Positions 28,810-39,395 of a DNA stretch of 64,000 nucleotides are shown piece after piece; the stretch's first letter is position 1; each line of letters starts with the position of its first letter. The position numbers and the translations under genes were made by a program. The stretch spans positions 1 through 64,000 of the forward strand of contig CACAEJ010000002.1 in the NCBI GenBank assembly GCA_902531515.1. The letters run 5' to 3'. Under the pieces are notes generated by a model. The model was not told where the DNA came from. It saw only the letters and a program-made list of their open reading frames with translations, and did no database searches. Source of the stretch: an uncultured Pseudohongiella sp. (lineage in GTDB: Bacteria; Pseudomonadota; Gammaproteobacteria; Pseudomonadales; Pseudohongiellaceae).

Positions 28810-31689
28810 ATGGTAAGTAACTTAACCAAACGAATTCGGAATGAAATCCAAGGGGAATATCTCTCCGATGACTTCAGTCGCGGGCGCTACAGTACAGATG
28901 CTTCGATTTATCAGCTTATGCCTGTTGGGGTAGTTGTACCAAAGAGCATTGATGACGTAGAGGCAATTATAAAGATCGCTAAAGAGGAAGGGTTACCTGT
29001 CTTACCAAGGGGGAGCGGTACCTCGCAAAACGGTCAGGCAATCGGTGAGGCGTTGCTCATCGATACCACGCGTCATTTAAATGAAGTGATAGATTTCGAT
29101 GCGGAAGCTAAAACGGTCTGCGTCCAACCCGGGCTAGTTCTTGACCAGTTGAATCGTTTCTTAAAGCCACATGGGTTGTTTTATCCCGTTGATGTTTCTA
29201 CTGCTAACCGAGCGACGCTAGGAGGAATGACGGGAAATAATAGTTGTGGGGCTCGTTCCATCCGCTACGGAAACATGGTGCATAACGTTCTTTCGGTTGA
29301 AGCAATTCTGGCGGACGGTAGCAAAGCCCACTTTAGAAGACTTGATGAGGGTGACGGTAGTATTTCGGAGGATTTGATAAGTCATCTCTTAAACCTCGGT
29401 AGGCGTGAAGCTGATGAAATCAACAAGCGTTTTCCAAAGCTTCTCCGGCGAGTAGGTGGTTACAATATTGATGAACTTACAAAAGGATCGCCGAACCTTG
29501 GAAGCTTATTGGTAGGATCAGAAGGTACATTAGGCTTCTTTCAGAAAATTCATTTAAAACTTCAAACAATTCCTAAGGAGAAGGTGTTGGGAGTCTGCCA
29601 CTTCCCAACATTTTATGAGGCAATGGAGAGCACTCAACACATTGTTAAACTTGACCCGGCGGCAGTTGAGCTGGTTGATAGGACTATGATAGATCTTGCC
29701 AGAGAAATACCGCTGTTTGCACCAACCGTTAATCGATTTGTGCAAGGTGAACCTGACGCACTGCTTCTGGTGGAATTTGCTGGAGAAGATAGGGTAGAGC
29801 AGCTTAGTAAGCTAGCAAATCTTGTTGAACTGATGGCGGATATGGGGTTTCCTGACTCAGTGGTAGAGGCCACAGATGATGAGTTTCAGCCAGCAATCTG
29901 GGAAGTTAGGAAGCAGGGATTGAATATCATGATGTCGATGAAAGGTGACGGTAAGCCTGTTTCGTTTATCGAGGATTGTGCGGTTGACCTAAAAGATTTA
30001 GCAGAATATACGCGAAGATTGACCGAAATCTTTAAAAAAAATGGGACAGCCGGCACGTTTTATGCGCATGCTTCTGTTGGAACTTTGCATGTTAGGCCAA
30101 TTTTGAACATGAAGGAGGAATCCGGCTCAACAAGAATGCGCGCTATTGTTGAGGAATGTCTGGAGATAGTTCGAGAGTATAAGGGATCTCATTCTGGAGA
30201 GCATGGTGATGGTATTTCCCGCTCAGAGTTTCATGAACCAATGTTTGGCAGAAGAATGGTTGAAAATTTTGAGGAAGTAAAGAAAGCTTTTGATCCGGGG
30301 AATTTATTCAATCCCGGTAAAATCGTGAATCCTCACAAGATGGATGATCGAAGCATCATGCGATTTGCGCCTGGTTACGAGCCGATCAAACTCGATACAA
30401 GGCTGGATTGGTCGGAGTGGAACGGATTTAACCGTGCTGTTGAAATGTGTAATAACAATGGAGCGTGTCGAAAGGCCAATGTTGGCACGATGTGTCCGTC
30501 TTATCGCATAACAAAAGACGAAAGGCACTTAACGCGAGGGCGGGCGAACACCCTAAGATTAGCCATCACCGGACAGTTAGGAGCGGACGCTTTTACATCA
30601 GAGAAGATGTACGAGACCATGGATTTTTGCGTCAGTTGTAAAGGCTGTAAACGGGAATGCCCTACTGGCGTAGATATGGCCCGGATGAAAATAGAGTTCC
30701 TGGAGAAATATCACCAACGCCATGGTGTTGGTCTCCGAGAGAAACTCTTTGCCTACCTCCCTCGTTATGCGGGTATGCTAAAAAGACTTTATTTCCTGCT
30801 TAACCTTCGTGATCAGATACCCGGCTTTGCTAAAATTTCTGAGTGGCTTTTAGGTCTGACTAGCCAGAGACCGCTACCAAAATGGCGCAGAGATCACTTT
30901 AGACGGACAGTCGATGAGGATTTCGAATTGGATTGTTCGAGGGATGTCGTTCTTCTTGTCGATACATTTAACGGATGTTTTGAAAGCGAGAATGCTTATG
31001 CAGCGCTGGATGTGCTTAAAGCAGCCGGTTATCGTGCACACCTTCCCCAAGCAAAGGATGGTGGCCGAGCACTTTGTTGTGGTCGAACTTTTCTGAGTAA
31101 CGGATTAGTTAATGAGGCTAAGCTCGAAGCTGAGAGGATGATGAAGGCGCTGAGACCGTTTGTCCAGGAAGGAATCCCCATTGTGGGTCTAGAGCCTTCC
31201 TGTTTACTAACCCTCCGAGATGAATATTTGGTTCTGTTTCCTGGGCAGGAGTCTGAGCAGCTTGCTCAGAACAGCTTTATGCTGGAAGAGTTTCTTTCTA
31301 ATGAGCTGGAAGCGGGAAAGCTGAACATAAAGTTGCGTGCCCTAGAGACGAAGAGAGCTTTGCTTCACGGACATTGCCATCAAAAAGCTTTTGCAGTGCT
31401 TTCTCCTGTTCAGAGGATCCTTGGGCTAATTCCTGATTTAGAGGTAGAGACTATCGATTCCAGTTGCTGCGGTATGGCCGGCTCTTTTGGTTATGAAAAA
31501 GAGCACTATGACGCCTCGATGTCTATGGGTTCTTTAAGTTTATTTCCGACGATAATCAATGAAGGTTCAGACTCTCTGATAATTGCTGACGGCACGAGCT
31601 GTCGGGGTCAAATTGAACATGGGACCGGACGAACTCCCCTCCATGTCGCGCGGGTACTTCAGATGGCTCTGGCGGACAGAGAGTCTTAG
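28810..31689 (+). CDS. FAD-binding and Fe-S domain fusion dehydrogenase (D-lactate/glycolate dehydrogenase-like, GlcD+CCG type)
   Basis: LPRGSGTSQNGQAIG, NRATLGGMTGNNSCGARS, 4Fe-4S motifs CNNNGACRKANVGTMCPSY and CVSCKGCKRECPTG, CCG-like GHCHQKAF...SSCCGMAGSFGYEKEHYD. Confidence 0.93.
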   Translation: MVSNLTKRIRNEIQGEYLSDDFSRGRYSTDASIYQLMPVGVVVPKSIDDVEAIIKIAKEEGLPVLPRGSGTSQNGQAIGEALLIDTTRHLNEVIDFDAEAKTVCVQPGLVLDQLNRFLKPHGLFYPVDVSTANRATLGGMTGNNSCGARSIRYGNMVHNVLSVEAILADGSKAHFRRLDEGDGSISEDLISHLLNLGRREADEINKRFPKLLRRVGGYNIDELTKGSPNLGSLLVGSEGTLGFFQKIHLKLQTIPKEKVLGVCHFPTFYEAMESTQHIVKLDPAAVELVDRTMIDLAREIPLFAPTVNRFVQGEPDALLLVEFAGEDRVEQLSKLANLVELMADMGFPDSVVEATDDEFQPAIWEVRKQGLNIMMSMKGDGKPVSFIEDCAVDLKDLAEYTRRLTEIFKKNGTAGTFYAHASVGTLHVRPILNMKEESGSTRMRAIVEECLEIVREYKGSHSGEHGDGISRSEFHEPMFGRRMVENFEEVKKAFDPGNLFNPGKIVNPHKMDDRSIMRFAPGYEPIKLDTRLDWSEWNGFNRAVEMCNNNGACRKANVGTMCPSYRITKDERHLTRGRANTLRLAITGQLGADAFTSEKMYETMDFCVSCKGCKRECPTGVDMARMKIEFLEKYHQRHGVGLREKLFAYLPRYAGMLKRLYFLLNLRDQIPGFAKISEWLLGLTSQRPLPKWRRDHFRRTVDEDFELDCSRDVVLLVDTFNGCFESENAYAALDVLKAAGYRAHLPQAKDGGRALCCGRTFLSNGLVNEAKLEAERMMKALRPFVQEGIPIVGLEPSCLLTLRDEYLVLFPGQESEQLAQNSFMLEEFLSNELEAGKLNIKLRALETKRALLHGHCHQKAFAVLSPVQRILGLIPDLEVETIDSSCCGMAGSFGYEKEHYDASMSMGSLSLFPTIINEGSDSLIIADGTSCRGQIEHGTGRTPLHVARVLQMALADRES

Positions 31690-31857
31690 AGGCTTTCTTT
31701 CAGTCTTTTTGTCAAGAAAACTGACAGTAAAATGGGAAGTTTGGCCGATTTTAGTACCTTGAATTTCTTGAAAAAATTTGCTTTCAGAGGTATTGTTTTA
31801 ATCTACACGAAAAGTGTGTTCGGGACTAAGAATAAATTGCCCACTTCGGAGGCGAAA

Positions 31858-34488
31858 ATGCACGTAAAATCCCCGTCAGTTCGAGCATTGTTTGAAACTT
31901 TTTTTTGTTCGATGATCCTCTTTGCCGCAGTTTGCTCGCCGGCTCAACTCTGGGGGCAGTCAGATGCGGAATTCTTTTCCCACGAAATCAGACCGATAAT
32001 GGAGCGCACCTGCTGGAATTGCCATGGGGAGGCGGTTAAAAGTTCTGGTCTGGATCTGAGTACACGCGAGGCGGCGATTGAGGGCGGGAATCGAGGCCCT
32101 GCAATAGTCCCCGGCAATGCCGAGGAAAGCAGACTGTTCCGTCAGTTAGCTGGTTTGGAGGGACCTCAGATGCCTCTTGGAGTTCCGTTGGCAGAGGAAG
32201 AGATAGAGAAGTTTCGAACCTGGATCAACAATGGAGCCGTTTGGGATGCTGGCCCAGCAACCACAGTCGCTGCCAGTGAGTTTTCAGCATTTGCCACGGA
32301 GGTGCCCGCTTCAGCCCGAAGTTACTGGGCTTTTCAGTTACCTGAGAAATCTGAGATTCCTCAATTTGAAAAATTCGAGCATCCGATAGATTCTTTTCTG
32401 GAGGAAAAACGTAGAGAAGAAGGTTTAAAATTTGCGCCTCAGGCGGATAGGTTGACGCTACTTAGGAGGGCGTATTTAGATTTGGTCGGATTGCCACCGA
32501 CCGTTGAGGAAACTGAGGAATTTTTGAATGACACCAGGCCAGAGGCTTGGGAAAAACTAATCGATAAGTTACTGGCATCTTCACATTACGGTGAGCGTTG
32601 GGGTCGACACTGGCTTGATGTCGCAAGGTACGCGGATTCGGATGGCTACGAGCAGGATGTGGATAGATCAAATGCCTGGCGCTATCGAGATTACGTTGTG
32701 AACGCGTTTAACAATGATAAGCCTCATGATCAGTTCATCACAGAGCAGATTGCTGGCGATGAGCTAGATACAATAACTCATGAGTCCCGGGTTGCAACTG
32801 GATTTTTGAGAGCGGGTCCTAGAGTGAACTTCCGGGAAAAAGATAACCCGGAGCGCCGATGGGACTATCTGGATGATGTGGTTGCAACGGTTGGCCGCGG
32901 TGTCCTAGGTATGACCATACAGTGCGCACGATGTCATGACCATAAATTTGATCCTATCCTACAGAAAGATTATTACAGCATGACCTCCTCGATATTTGGT
33001 TATGTCGAGACGGACTGGCCAATGTTGCCAGATGAGCAGGCCTTGGAATATCTGTCAAAAACGGCTGAGTTTGACGATCGAGTTTCATCTGTTAGAGAGC
33101 AGATACGCGAGATCGAGCAGCCCTATTTAACAGAATTGAAACTTGATCGAATTCGAAATGAATTTCCAGCTGACATACTCGAAGCGGTGCTAATTCCAGA
33201 GGATGATCGAACCGACGGTCAGAAGTTGCTGGCAGCGCAGGTGCTAACTCTCGGTGTGCCAAGAGACAAGGTAGATGCCGCAATGTCCGCAGAAGCAAAG
33301 GCGCAACGGGAAAGTTTGCGAGAACTAATCGCCGAGGTCGAGGCGCAGAGGCCTGAAGAGCCACCTATGATTGAGGTAGTCACAGATGGTGACTACAGAT
33401 ACACGCCGGACAGAGCAGGAGATAATGTTCTCGGTTGTCCGGAATGTCGAATTAAGATGGACCAACCCGGCAGTTTTTTGCATGACGGCAAGGGCGATTA
33501 TGAAGTTCCACCTGCCCCCTTTCTAATTCGCGGAGACCCTTTTAGTGAAGGGCCTGAGCTTGAGCCAGATTTCCTAACGGTGGCCAAATACGGTAATCCG
33601 CCTGTGGAAATTCCTAGATCCAACGGTAGAACCTCTGGGCGTCGTCTTGCATTAGCGCAGTGGCTCACTTCAGAAGATAATCCGCTTACCGCACGTGTTT
33701 GGGTAAATCGGGTTTGGCATCACCATTTTGGCAGAGGTATCGTTTCTAGTTTGGACAATTTTGGTGTTGTAGGGGAGAGGCCGACTCATCCCAAATTATT
33801 GGATTGGCTTGCGGTTGAATTCATGGAGAGCGGTTGGAGCACCAAGGAGTTACACCGAACAATCATGACATCGGAGGCCTATAAGATGGCTTCAGCCTAC
33901 GAAAACGATGAAAATTCGTTGGCTGATTTGGAGAACCATCTGCTTTGGAAGTACAGACCCCAAAGACTTGAGGCTGAGGCGATCCGAGACGTAATTATGG
34001 CGACAAGTGGTGGTATTGATTTATCGGTTGGCGGTAAGCCGATATTTCCTTACATTCCCCAGGAAATTCTGGATACAGCAGTTTTGTTTGGTCGTTGGGA
34101 CAATGAGGCAGATGGTCCCGATGTATGGAGACGCAGTCTGTATGTTTATCGAAGGCGTACACTGAGTTTTCCTTTCTTTGAGACGTTTGATCTGCCAGAT
34201 CAGAATCAGACCATCAACATTCGAAACACCTCAACTGTGGCCCCCCAGGCTCTGACCCTGATGAATAACCCCTTCATATTAAACCAGGCTGAATTATTTT
34301 CAGACACTATTGAAGAAAAGGTGCCCTATGACATAGATCAGCAGGTGGCAATGGTCTACCAAACAGCGTTAACTCGACCGCCCACGCAAGAGGAAGCTGA
34401 AGTGGGGCGGCAGCTAGTTGAGCTGGGCTCCCTCGATGATCTTACTCACGTAGTGTTCAATTTGAGCGAATTCCTATACAGGAGATAG
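31858..34488 (+). CDS. PSD1-type protein: planctomycete cytochrome c + DUF1549 + DUF1553
   Basis: CWNCHGEAVKSSGLDLSTREAAIEGG; RAYLDLVGLPPTVEE; GERWGRHWLDVARYADSDGYE; TARVWVNRVWHHHFGRGIV. Track start 31732; ATG at 31858 is closer to the signal sequence. Confidence 0.92.
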   Translation: MHVKSPSVRALFETFFCSMILFAAVCSPAQLWGQSDAEFFSHEIRPIMERTCWNCHGEAVKSSGLDLSTREAAIEGGNRGPAIVPGNAEESRLFRQLAGLEGPQMPLGVPLAEEEIEKFRTWINNGAVWDAGPATTVAASEFSAFATEVPASARSYWAFQLPEKSEIPQFEKFEHPIDSFLEEKRREEGLKFAPQADRLTLLRRAYLDLVGLPPTVEETEEFLNDTRPEAWEKLIDKLLASSHYGERWGRHWLDVARYADSDGYEQDVDRSNAWRYRDYVVNAFNNDKPHDQFITEQIAGDELDTITHESRVATGFLRAGPRVNFREKDNPERRWDYLDDVVATVGRGVLGMTIQCARCHDHKFDPILQKDYYSMTSSIFGYVETDWPMLPDEQALEYLSKTAEFDDRVSSVREQIREIEQPYLTELKLDRIRNEFPADILEAVLIPEDDRTDGQKLLAAQVLTLGVPRDKVDAAMSAEAKAQRESLRELIAEVEAQRPEEPPMIEVVTDGDYRYTPDRAGDNVLGCPECRIKMDQPGSFLHDGKGDYEVPPAPFLIRGDPFSEGPELEPDFLTVAKYGNPPVEIPRSNGRTSGRRLALAQWLTSEDNPLTARVWVNRVWHHHFGRGIVSSLDNFGVVGERPTHPKLLDWLAVEFMESGWSTKELHRTIMTSEAYKMASAYENDENSLADLENHLLWKYRPQRLEAEAIRDVIMATSGGIDLSVGGKPIFPYIPQEILDTAVLFGRWDNEADGPDVWRRSLYVYRRRTLSFPFFETFDLPDQNQTINIRNTSTVAPQALTLMNNPFILNQAELFSDTIEEKVPYDIDQQVAMVYQTALTRPPTQEEAEVGRQLVELGSLDDLTHVVFNLSEFLYRR

Positions 34489-34494
34489 CGAAAC

Positions 34495-35967
34495 ATGACT
34501 CATAAGCCCAAGAAAAAGATATGGTCACGCCGTGATTTCCTGATGCAATCTGGTGGAGGGATGGCCGGTTTGGCGCTAGCTACCTTGATGAATGATGACA
34601 AAGTGTTTGCCCAGGATGCCATCTTGAGTGGTGATCAATGCAGTGCTGTCTTCCCGGGAGCGTTCGAGCCAAAGTCGCCGCATTTCAAGCCGCGAGCAAA
34701 AAGCGTAATTTCCTTATTTATGAGCGGTGGTCCAAGTCAGGTGGATACCTTCGACTACAAACCTGCCCTTACGAAATACGCTGGAGTCCCGCTCGAAGAT
34801 TTAATCGGTGAAAAATTTGCCGTACGCCAGGGTATGCCGGGTCCACTAATGCCGAGTCCGTTCGAGTTTAAGCAGCACGGTGAGAGTGGTATGTGGGTGT
34901 CAGAACTTTTCCCGCACCTGGCCAAACAGGCGGATGACATTGCCTTTATCAAGTCCTTATACGGGCGTTCCAATGACCACATCCAGTCTACCTATGAAAT
35001 GCAGACCGGACAGATTAGGGTTGGTTTCCCCAGCGTTGGCTGCTGGGTGACCTACGGGCTGGGTTCCGAGAGTTCAAGTCTGCCAGGTTTTGTTGTGATG
35101 AACGACTATCGTGGAGGGCCCCTTGGTGGTCCCGCTGACTGGGGATCAGGTTTCATGCCGGCGAGTTACCAGGGAACCCTTTTTAGATCTTCAGGCGACC
35201 CGATTGTTGATCTTGAGGCTCCAGGGAATCTAACTACTGACCAACAACGAGCTAGACTTGAAGTGCTGGCTAAGCTTAATCAGATGGATATGGAAAAGTA
35301 TCCGGGTAACTCTGAGCTGGCCGCGCGGATTTCTTCCTACGAGCTTGCGTATCGTATGCAGGGATGTGCGCCTGAAGCGATAGACATCCGCTCCGAATCT
35401 GACGCAACAAAGAAGCTTTACGGAATTGATGAGGGAATTACCGAGCCGTTTGGTAAACAGTGCCTCATGGCACGCCGTCTGGTCGAGCGTGGAGTGCGTT
35501 TCGTTCAATTGTTTATGGGTGGCGTTGGCGTTCAGAACACCGATACCTGGGACGCCCACTCCAATCTTGTTGAAAATCATACACTTCATGCAAAGGAGTC
35601 AGACAAGCCGATAGCCGGTTTGATACAGGACCTTAAGGCCAGGGGATTACTCGAGGACACCTTAATTGTCTGGCACGGTGAATTTGGAAGAATGCCTATA
35701 TCCCAGCGTGGAATAGGGCGCGATCATAATCCGGGCACACAGACCGCGTTGATGATTGGCGCCGGCATTCAGGGTGGGCAGGAAATCGGCGCCTCAGACG
35801 AGTGGGGCTATAAGGCTTTCGATCAACCCATCTCCGCGCACGACATGCACGCAACGATCCTTCATCTCCTTGGGCTGGATCATGAGAAGCTGACTTACCG
35901 CTACAGTGGGCGGGACTATCGTTTGTCGGACATATCTGGCAAGCCAATCCCGCAGATCATTGCATAG
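34495..35967 (+). CDS. DUF1501 domain protein (sulfatase-fold), exported
   Basis: SRRDFLMQSGGGMAGLALA Tat-like signal; FMSGGPSQVDTFDYKP; LIVWHGEFGRMPISQRGIGRDHNPGTQTALMIGAGI. Confidence 0.93.
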   Translation: MTHKPKKKIWSRRDFLMQSGGGMAGLALATLMNDDKVFAQDAILSGDQCSAVFPGAFEPKSPHFKPRAKSVISLFMSGGPSQVDTFDYKPALTKYAGVPLEDLIGEKFAVRQGMPGPLMPSPFEFKQHGESGMWVSELFPHLAKQADDIAFIKSLYGRSNDHIQSTYEMQTGQIRVGFPSVGCWVTYGLGSESSSLPGFVVMNDYRGGPLGGPADWGSGFMPASYQGTLFRSSGDPIVDLEAPGNLTTDQQRARLEVLAKLNQMDMEKYPGNSELAARISSYELAYRMQGCAPEAIDIRSESDATKKLYGIDEGITEPFGKQCLMARRLVERGVRFVQLFMGGVGVQNTDTWDAHSNLVENHTLHAKESDKPIAGLIQDLKARGLLEDTLIVWHGEFGRMPISQRGIGRDHNPGTQTALMIGAGIQGGQEIGASDEWGYKAFDQPISAHDMHATILHLLGLDHEKLTYRYSGRDYRLSDISGKPIPQIIA

Positions 35968-35991
35968 CCCTCAGAAGCGAGGTGCAGTAAC

Positions 35992-36030
35992 AAGGGGTAG
36001 ATATTGATTTCTAATGTCTGCCCCTTTTTA
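35992..36030 (+). terminator. Rho-independent terminator
   Basis: AAGGGGTAGA...TGTCTGCCCCTTTTT hairpin after the 35967 stop. Confidence 0.82.
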
Positions 36031-36047
36031 GTATTGAGAGAAAGATT

Positions 36048-38150
36048 ATGATGGGTAAAAAGTTTAGAGTTGTGACAAGAGTTTTCTGGGCGATCGGTGG
36101 TTTTCTCATCTCCAGTATTATTTATTCACAGGAAAACGTTTTCTATACGGAGTCGCAGGCATCAGCCGGGCAGCTGACATATGAGGAGCGCTGTGCGACC
36201 TGTCATGGTTATAATCTTGAGGGCTTTGAGCTGGCACCCAGCCTTGGTGGTAACCTGTTCAGTCGAAGGTTCGGTGACCGCTCTGCTGACTACCTTGCGC
36301 GCAACGTGCAGCGCATGCCTCCGAATGAAGCTGGTTTGTCTCGGGAGGAGACGGCGAACGTGCTTGCCTATCTCTTTAGCAGAAACGGGGTTGAGGCGGG
36401 CACGCAAGCATTGTCTGCCGATATTGATTTGCTCGCCGCTTATATGATACCGGCGCAGGAACTTGTGGACTCACGTTTCACTCCCAGGCTGCCAAGCTAT
36501 GCCACCAACGGCCCCTTGCAGCCGAACAGCCGGCTCAATGATCTTACTCCTGTCACTAACGATATGCTCCTTAACCCGCCAGCTAGCGACTGGCTTGTCT
36601 GGAGACGCACGCACGCAAACCTGGGACACAGCCCACTGTCCGACATCAGTAAAGAAAACGTTGATGATTTAAGGCTCGCGTGGACCTGGTCGCTGCCCCC
36701 GGGTGCAAACATGATGACCCCGATTGTTCATGACGATGTCATGTTCACGCTGAGCTCCGGAGATGTCGTTCAGGCAATTGATGCGACGACCGGTGACCTA
36801 CTCTGGGCCTATCAGCATGAGATTGACGGCGACAAGCCGTCTGAGTCAAAGAAGGGCGTAGCAATCTGGGAGGACAAAATTATTGTTGGCACCTCCGATA
36901 TCAAATTAATTGCCATCGAGGCGAAGACCGGCAGGCTTGCTTGGGAGCATGAGATCGAGACCCACGGTGAGACTGATCACCGGTTCAAGTCGGCTCCGAT
37001 GATAGTAAACGATAAGGCTATATTTGGTCTTGTCGGGCAGATGGCCGTTGAGGGCGGTAACTTTATTGTTGCCATCGACCTGAACACCCATGAAGAGGCC
37101 TGGCGCTTTTATACCATTGCACGGCCAGACGAGGCTTTTGGTAACAGCTGGAACGGACTAAGCCTAGAGGAGAGGACCGGCGGATCTGTCTGGACGCCTG
37201 GCAGCTATGACCCCGAAACCAATCTGGTTTACTTCGGGCCCGCACCGACATATGACACGGTCACCATGAGGGAATTTAGGAACGTGCCAGGTACCACTTC
37301 TGACGCGCTGTATACCAATTCGACTATAGCCCTTGATGCTGATACCGGAGAGCTGGCCTGGCATTTTCAGCACGTCAGGAATGATCTGCTTGACCTAGAC
37401 TGGGCATTTGAGCGTCAGATTATGGAGCTGCCATTTAATGGTGAGATGCGCCGGGCCGTGGTTACGGGCGGAAAGGCCGCAATCTTTGAGGCGATGGACG
37501 CGGTGACCGGTGAGTACCTGTTCTCGATTGATCTTGATATGCAGAATGTGTTCAGTGAGATTGATCCGCGCACGGGAGACAAGACCATGTTTCCCGAAGC
37601 CGTGCTGCAACCTGGGGAAGATACGCCGGGTCTTGCCAAGAATGGTGTTTGTCCGGATGCGCTTGGCGCGAGGAACATGCAGACCACTTCCTATAACCCG
37701 GATACCGGGATGCTCTACGTGCCGCTGCAGGATACCTGCATCAATAATCTGACCGGCCGGCGCTGGCAGAAATATCCGACCGTTGAGTATGAGGGGAAGT
37801 GGGGTCTGGTGAAGGCCGTGAACTTAAAAACTCGAGAGGTTGAGTGGACTACTCGTCAGTTTGCGCCGCCCGCAAGTGGCCACCTGACGACAGATTCCGG
37901 TTTGCTCTTTCGCGGGACCATAGACAGAATGTTTCAAGTCGTCGACCAGGAAAACGGTGAGGTTTTATGGGAGCAGCGGCTGGACAATGCGCCAACATCC
38001 TACCCGATCACTTACATGGCAGATGGGAGGCAGTATGTTGCGGTGGCAACCAACTCGGGTAGTTATTTTGCCAATGGCATGGAGAGAACCACCGGCATAA
38101 CCAACTCTCCTACAGGGGCATCATTATGGGTATTTGCAACTCCTAAATAA
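36048..38150 (+). CDS. PQQ-dependent dehydrogenase with N-terminal cytochrome c domain
   Basis: CATCHGYNLEGFEL heme motif; repeated PQQ-propeller motifs ATTGDLLWAYQHE, KTGRLAWEHEIE, DTGELAWHFQHVRNDLLDLDWAFE. Confidence 0.92.
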   Translation: MMGKKFRVVTRVFWAIGGFLISSIIYSQENVFYTESQASAGQLTYEERCATCHGYNLEGFELAPSLGGNLFSRRFGDRSADYLARNVQRMPPNEAGLSREETANVLAYLFSRNGVEAGTQALSADIDLLAAYMIPAQELVDSRFTPRLPSYATNGPLQPNSRLNDLTPVTNDMLLNPPASDWLVWRRTHANLGHSPLSDISKENVDDLRLAWTWSLPPGANMMTPIVHDDVMFTLSSGDVVQAIDATTGDLLWAYQHEIDGDKPSESKKGVAIWEDKIIVGTSDIKLIAIEAKTGRLAWEHEIETHGETDHRFKSAPMIVNDKAIFGLVGQMAVEGGNFIVAIDLNTHEEAWRFYTIARPDEAFGNSWNGLSLEERTGGSVWTPGSYDPETNLVYFGPAPTYDTVTMREFRNVPGTTSDALYTNSTIALDADTGELAWHFQHVRNDLLDLDWAFERQIMELPFNGEMRRAVVTGGKAAIFEAMDAVTGEYLFSIDLDMQNVFSEIDPRTGDKTMFPEAVLQPGEDTPGLAKNGVCPDALGARNMQTTSYNPDTGMLYVPLQDTCINNLTGRRWQKYPTVEYEGKWGLVKAVNLKTREVEWTTRQFAPPASGHLTTDSGLLFRGTIDRMFQVVDQENGEVLWEQRLDNAPTSYPITYMADGRQYVAVATNSGSYFANGMERTTGITNSPTGASLWVFATPK

Positions 38151-38188
38151 TTTCAACATGGAAGTTAGTAAAAAGATGAAAGGCTTTC

Positions 38189-38653
38189 GTGGGCTCGGAG
38201 GATCTTGAGGTTCTTGTGGATTTGGCGGTTGAGAAAGTGACATGGTTTTTTCACTGCCTTTGGGATGTCTCATACGATCCAGAGGGTATTGATCCGGCAA
38301 GATTTGATGCTGAAACAAAGGGAGTTTCAGACACCTTAACTAAGGTCGGGGAGGTCGACGATGACCTCATTACAGACCATTGCCGCGGAATAACTGAGAT
38401 GTTGTTTCTATCCCGGCAAGGAGGCCGATCGGGCACCCAGCTTACCGGCAAATTGACACCTTACCTTCGTTTGGTCTACAGAATCTTGCAGATCCAAAAC
38501 ATTTATCTGGGAGAAACCAAACGCCTTTTTCTTCGTACGGGAAACCCAAATAATTGGCCGGGCAAAGAGACTCTTGCACGTGAGAGTGATGGTCGGATTG
38601 GTGCTGCCTTGCGAGACTACTACAAAATTCTTGTTGATGAAATTCAAGCTTAA
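38189..38653 (+). CDS. Hypothetical protein (GTG start)
   Basis: 154-codon ORF starting at GTG with AAAGG upstream; in-frame TGA at 38177 fixes the start. No family recognised. Confidence 0.5.
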   Translation: MGSEDLEVLVDLAVEKVTWFFHCLWDVSYDPEGIDPARFDAETKGVSDTLTKVGEVDDDLITDHCRGITEMLFLSRQGGRSGTQLTGKLTPYLRLVYRILQIQNIYLGETKRLFLRTGNPNNWPGKETLARESDGRIGAALRDYYKILVDEIQA

Positions 38654-38711
38654 AATGTCAAAGGAATACAGTGACTTCGTAACTGAGCCTTTAAGGAGCG
38701 CGTTGTCTGTA

Positions 38712-39215
38712 TTACTGGTATCGGATAGGTGCGGTTGTAACTCGCACTCTCGATTCCACGTAGGTTATCGAGTCTCCGTCAATACTGCTGAACCAATGCG
38801 GCGTACCCGGTTGCAAAACCAGTATGTCACCCTCGCTTACCTCCCTGGCGAGGCCACCCTGAATCCCGTGAAGCGTTCTAATAACATCATCGCTGGTCTG
38901 CTCGGCTAGCGGAGTGATCAAAAGTCCGCCTGTTACCAATGTGCCGCTGCCTTCTAGGATTCTATAGATTTCTACACTGTAGGGGTGCATGACGGAGTAC
39001 TGCGGTAAGCCACTCATTCGGCGTCTAACTGAAATTCCGGGTGAAATACTGACTGACACGCCGGCGGCAGAGGTCGAATTGCGAGCTGCCTCGTCAAGCT
39101 CGGCGAGTATCTCCGGCCCTGGTTTATAAATTGCGGGAGGTGCACCTGATTGTTGAGCGAAGCTGTTGATAAAGAAAAAGGCAGCGGCTAATCCGAGTGC
39201 GGCTCTAATTTTCAT
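38712..39215 (-). CDS. Exported cupin-like protein
   Basis: Signal peptide MKIRAALGLAAAFFFINSFAQQ; VEIYRILEGSGTLVTGGLL...VSEGDILVLQPGTPHWFSSIDG. Confidence 0.8.
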   Translation of the reverse strand: MKIRAALGLAAAFFFINSFAQQSGAPPAIYKPGPEILAELDEAARNSTSAAGVSVSISPGISVRRRMSGLPQYSVMHPYSVEIYRILEGSGTLVTGGLLITPLAEQTSDDVIRTLHGIQGGLAREVSEGDILVLQPGTPHWFSSIDGDSITYVESRVRVTTAPIRYQ

Positions 39216-39223
39216 CTGAAATG

Positions 39224-39361
39224 TTAGGCTCTTGCGTTGACCATGAGGAATCCCAGCAGGGCCGTCTCGATGGCATCCGCAAACCCCGGTATAAAAATTA
39301 AACTAAACACGATTACGGCGGAAAGGATTCCGCAGAGCTTTAAATATTTTTTGTTATCCAT
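39224..39361 (-). CDS. Small membrane-peptide paralogue 1 (45 aa): MDNKKYLKLCGILSAVIVFSLIFIPGFADAIETALLGFLMVNARA
   Basis: Manual reverse-strand translation; gapless alignment with the two neighbouring ORFs; GGAGAG 9 nt before ATG. Not in the supplied ORF track (below its length cut-off). Confidence 0.8.
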   Translation of the reverse strand: MDNKKYLKLCGILSAVIVFSLIFIPGFADAIETALLGFLMVNARA

Positions 39362-39395
39362 TCGTTTTAACTCTCCGCTTGGTTTGAAAATGCTA

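Noticed and set aside
36162-37752. Many overlapping antisense/alternate-frame ORFs inside the PQQ dehydrogenase
   Set aside because: Higher-GC coding region yields spurious long frames; the main frame has clear PQQ motifs.
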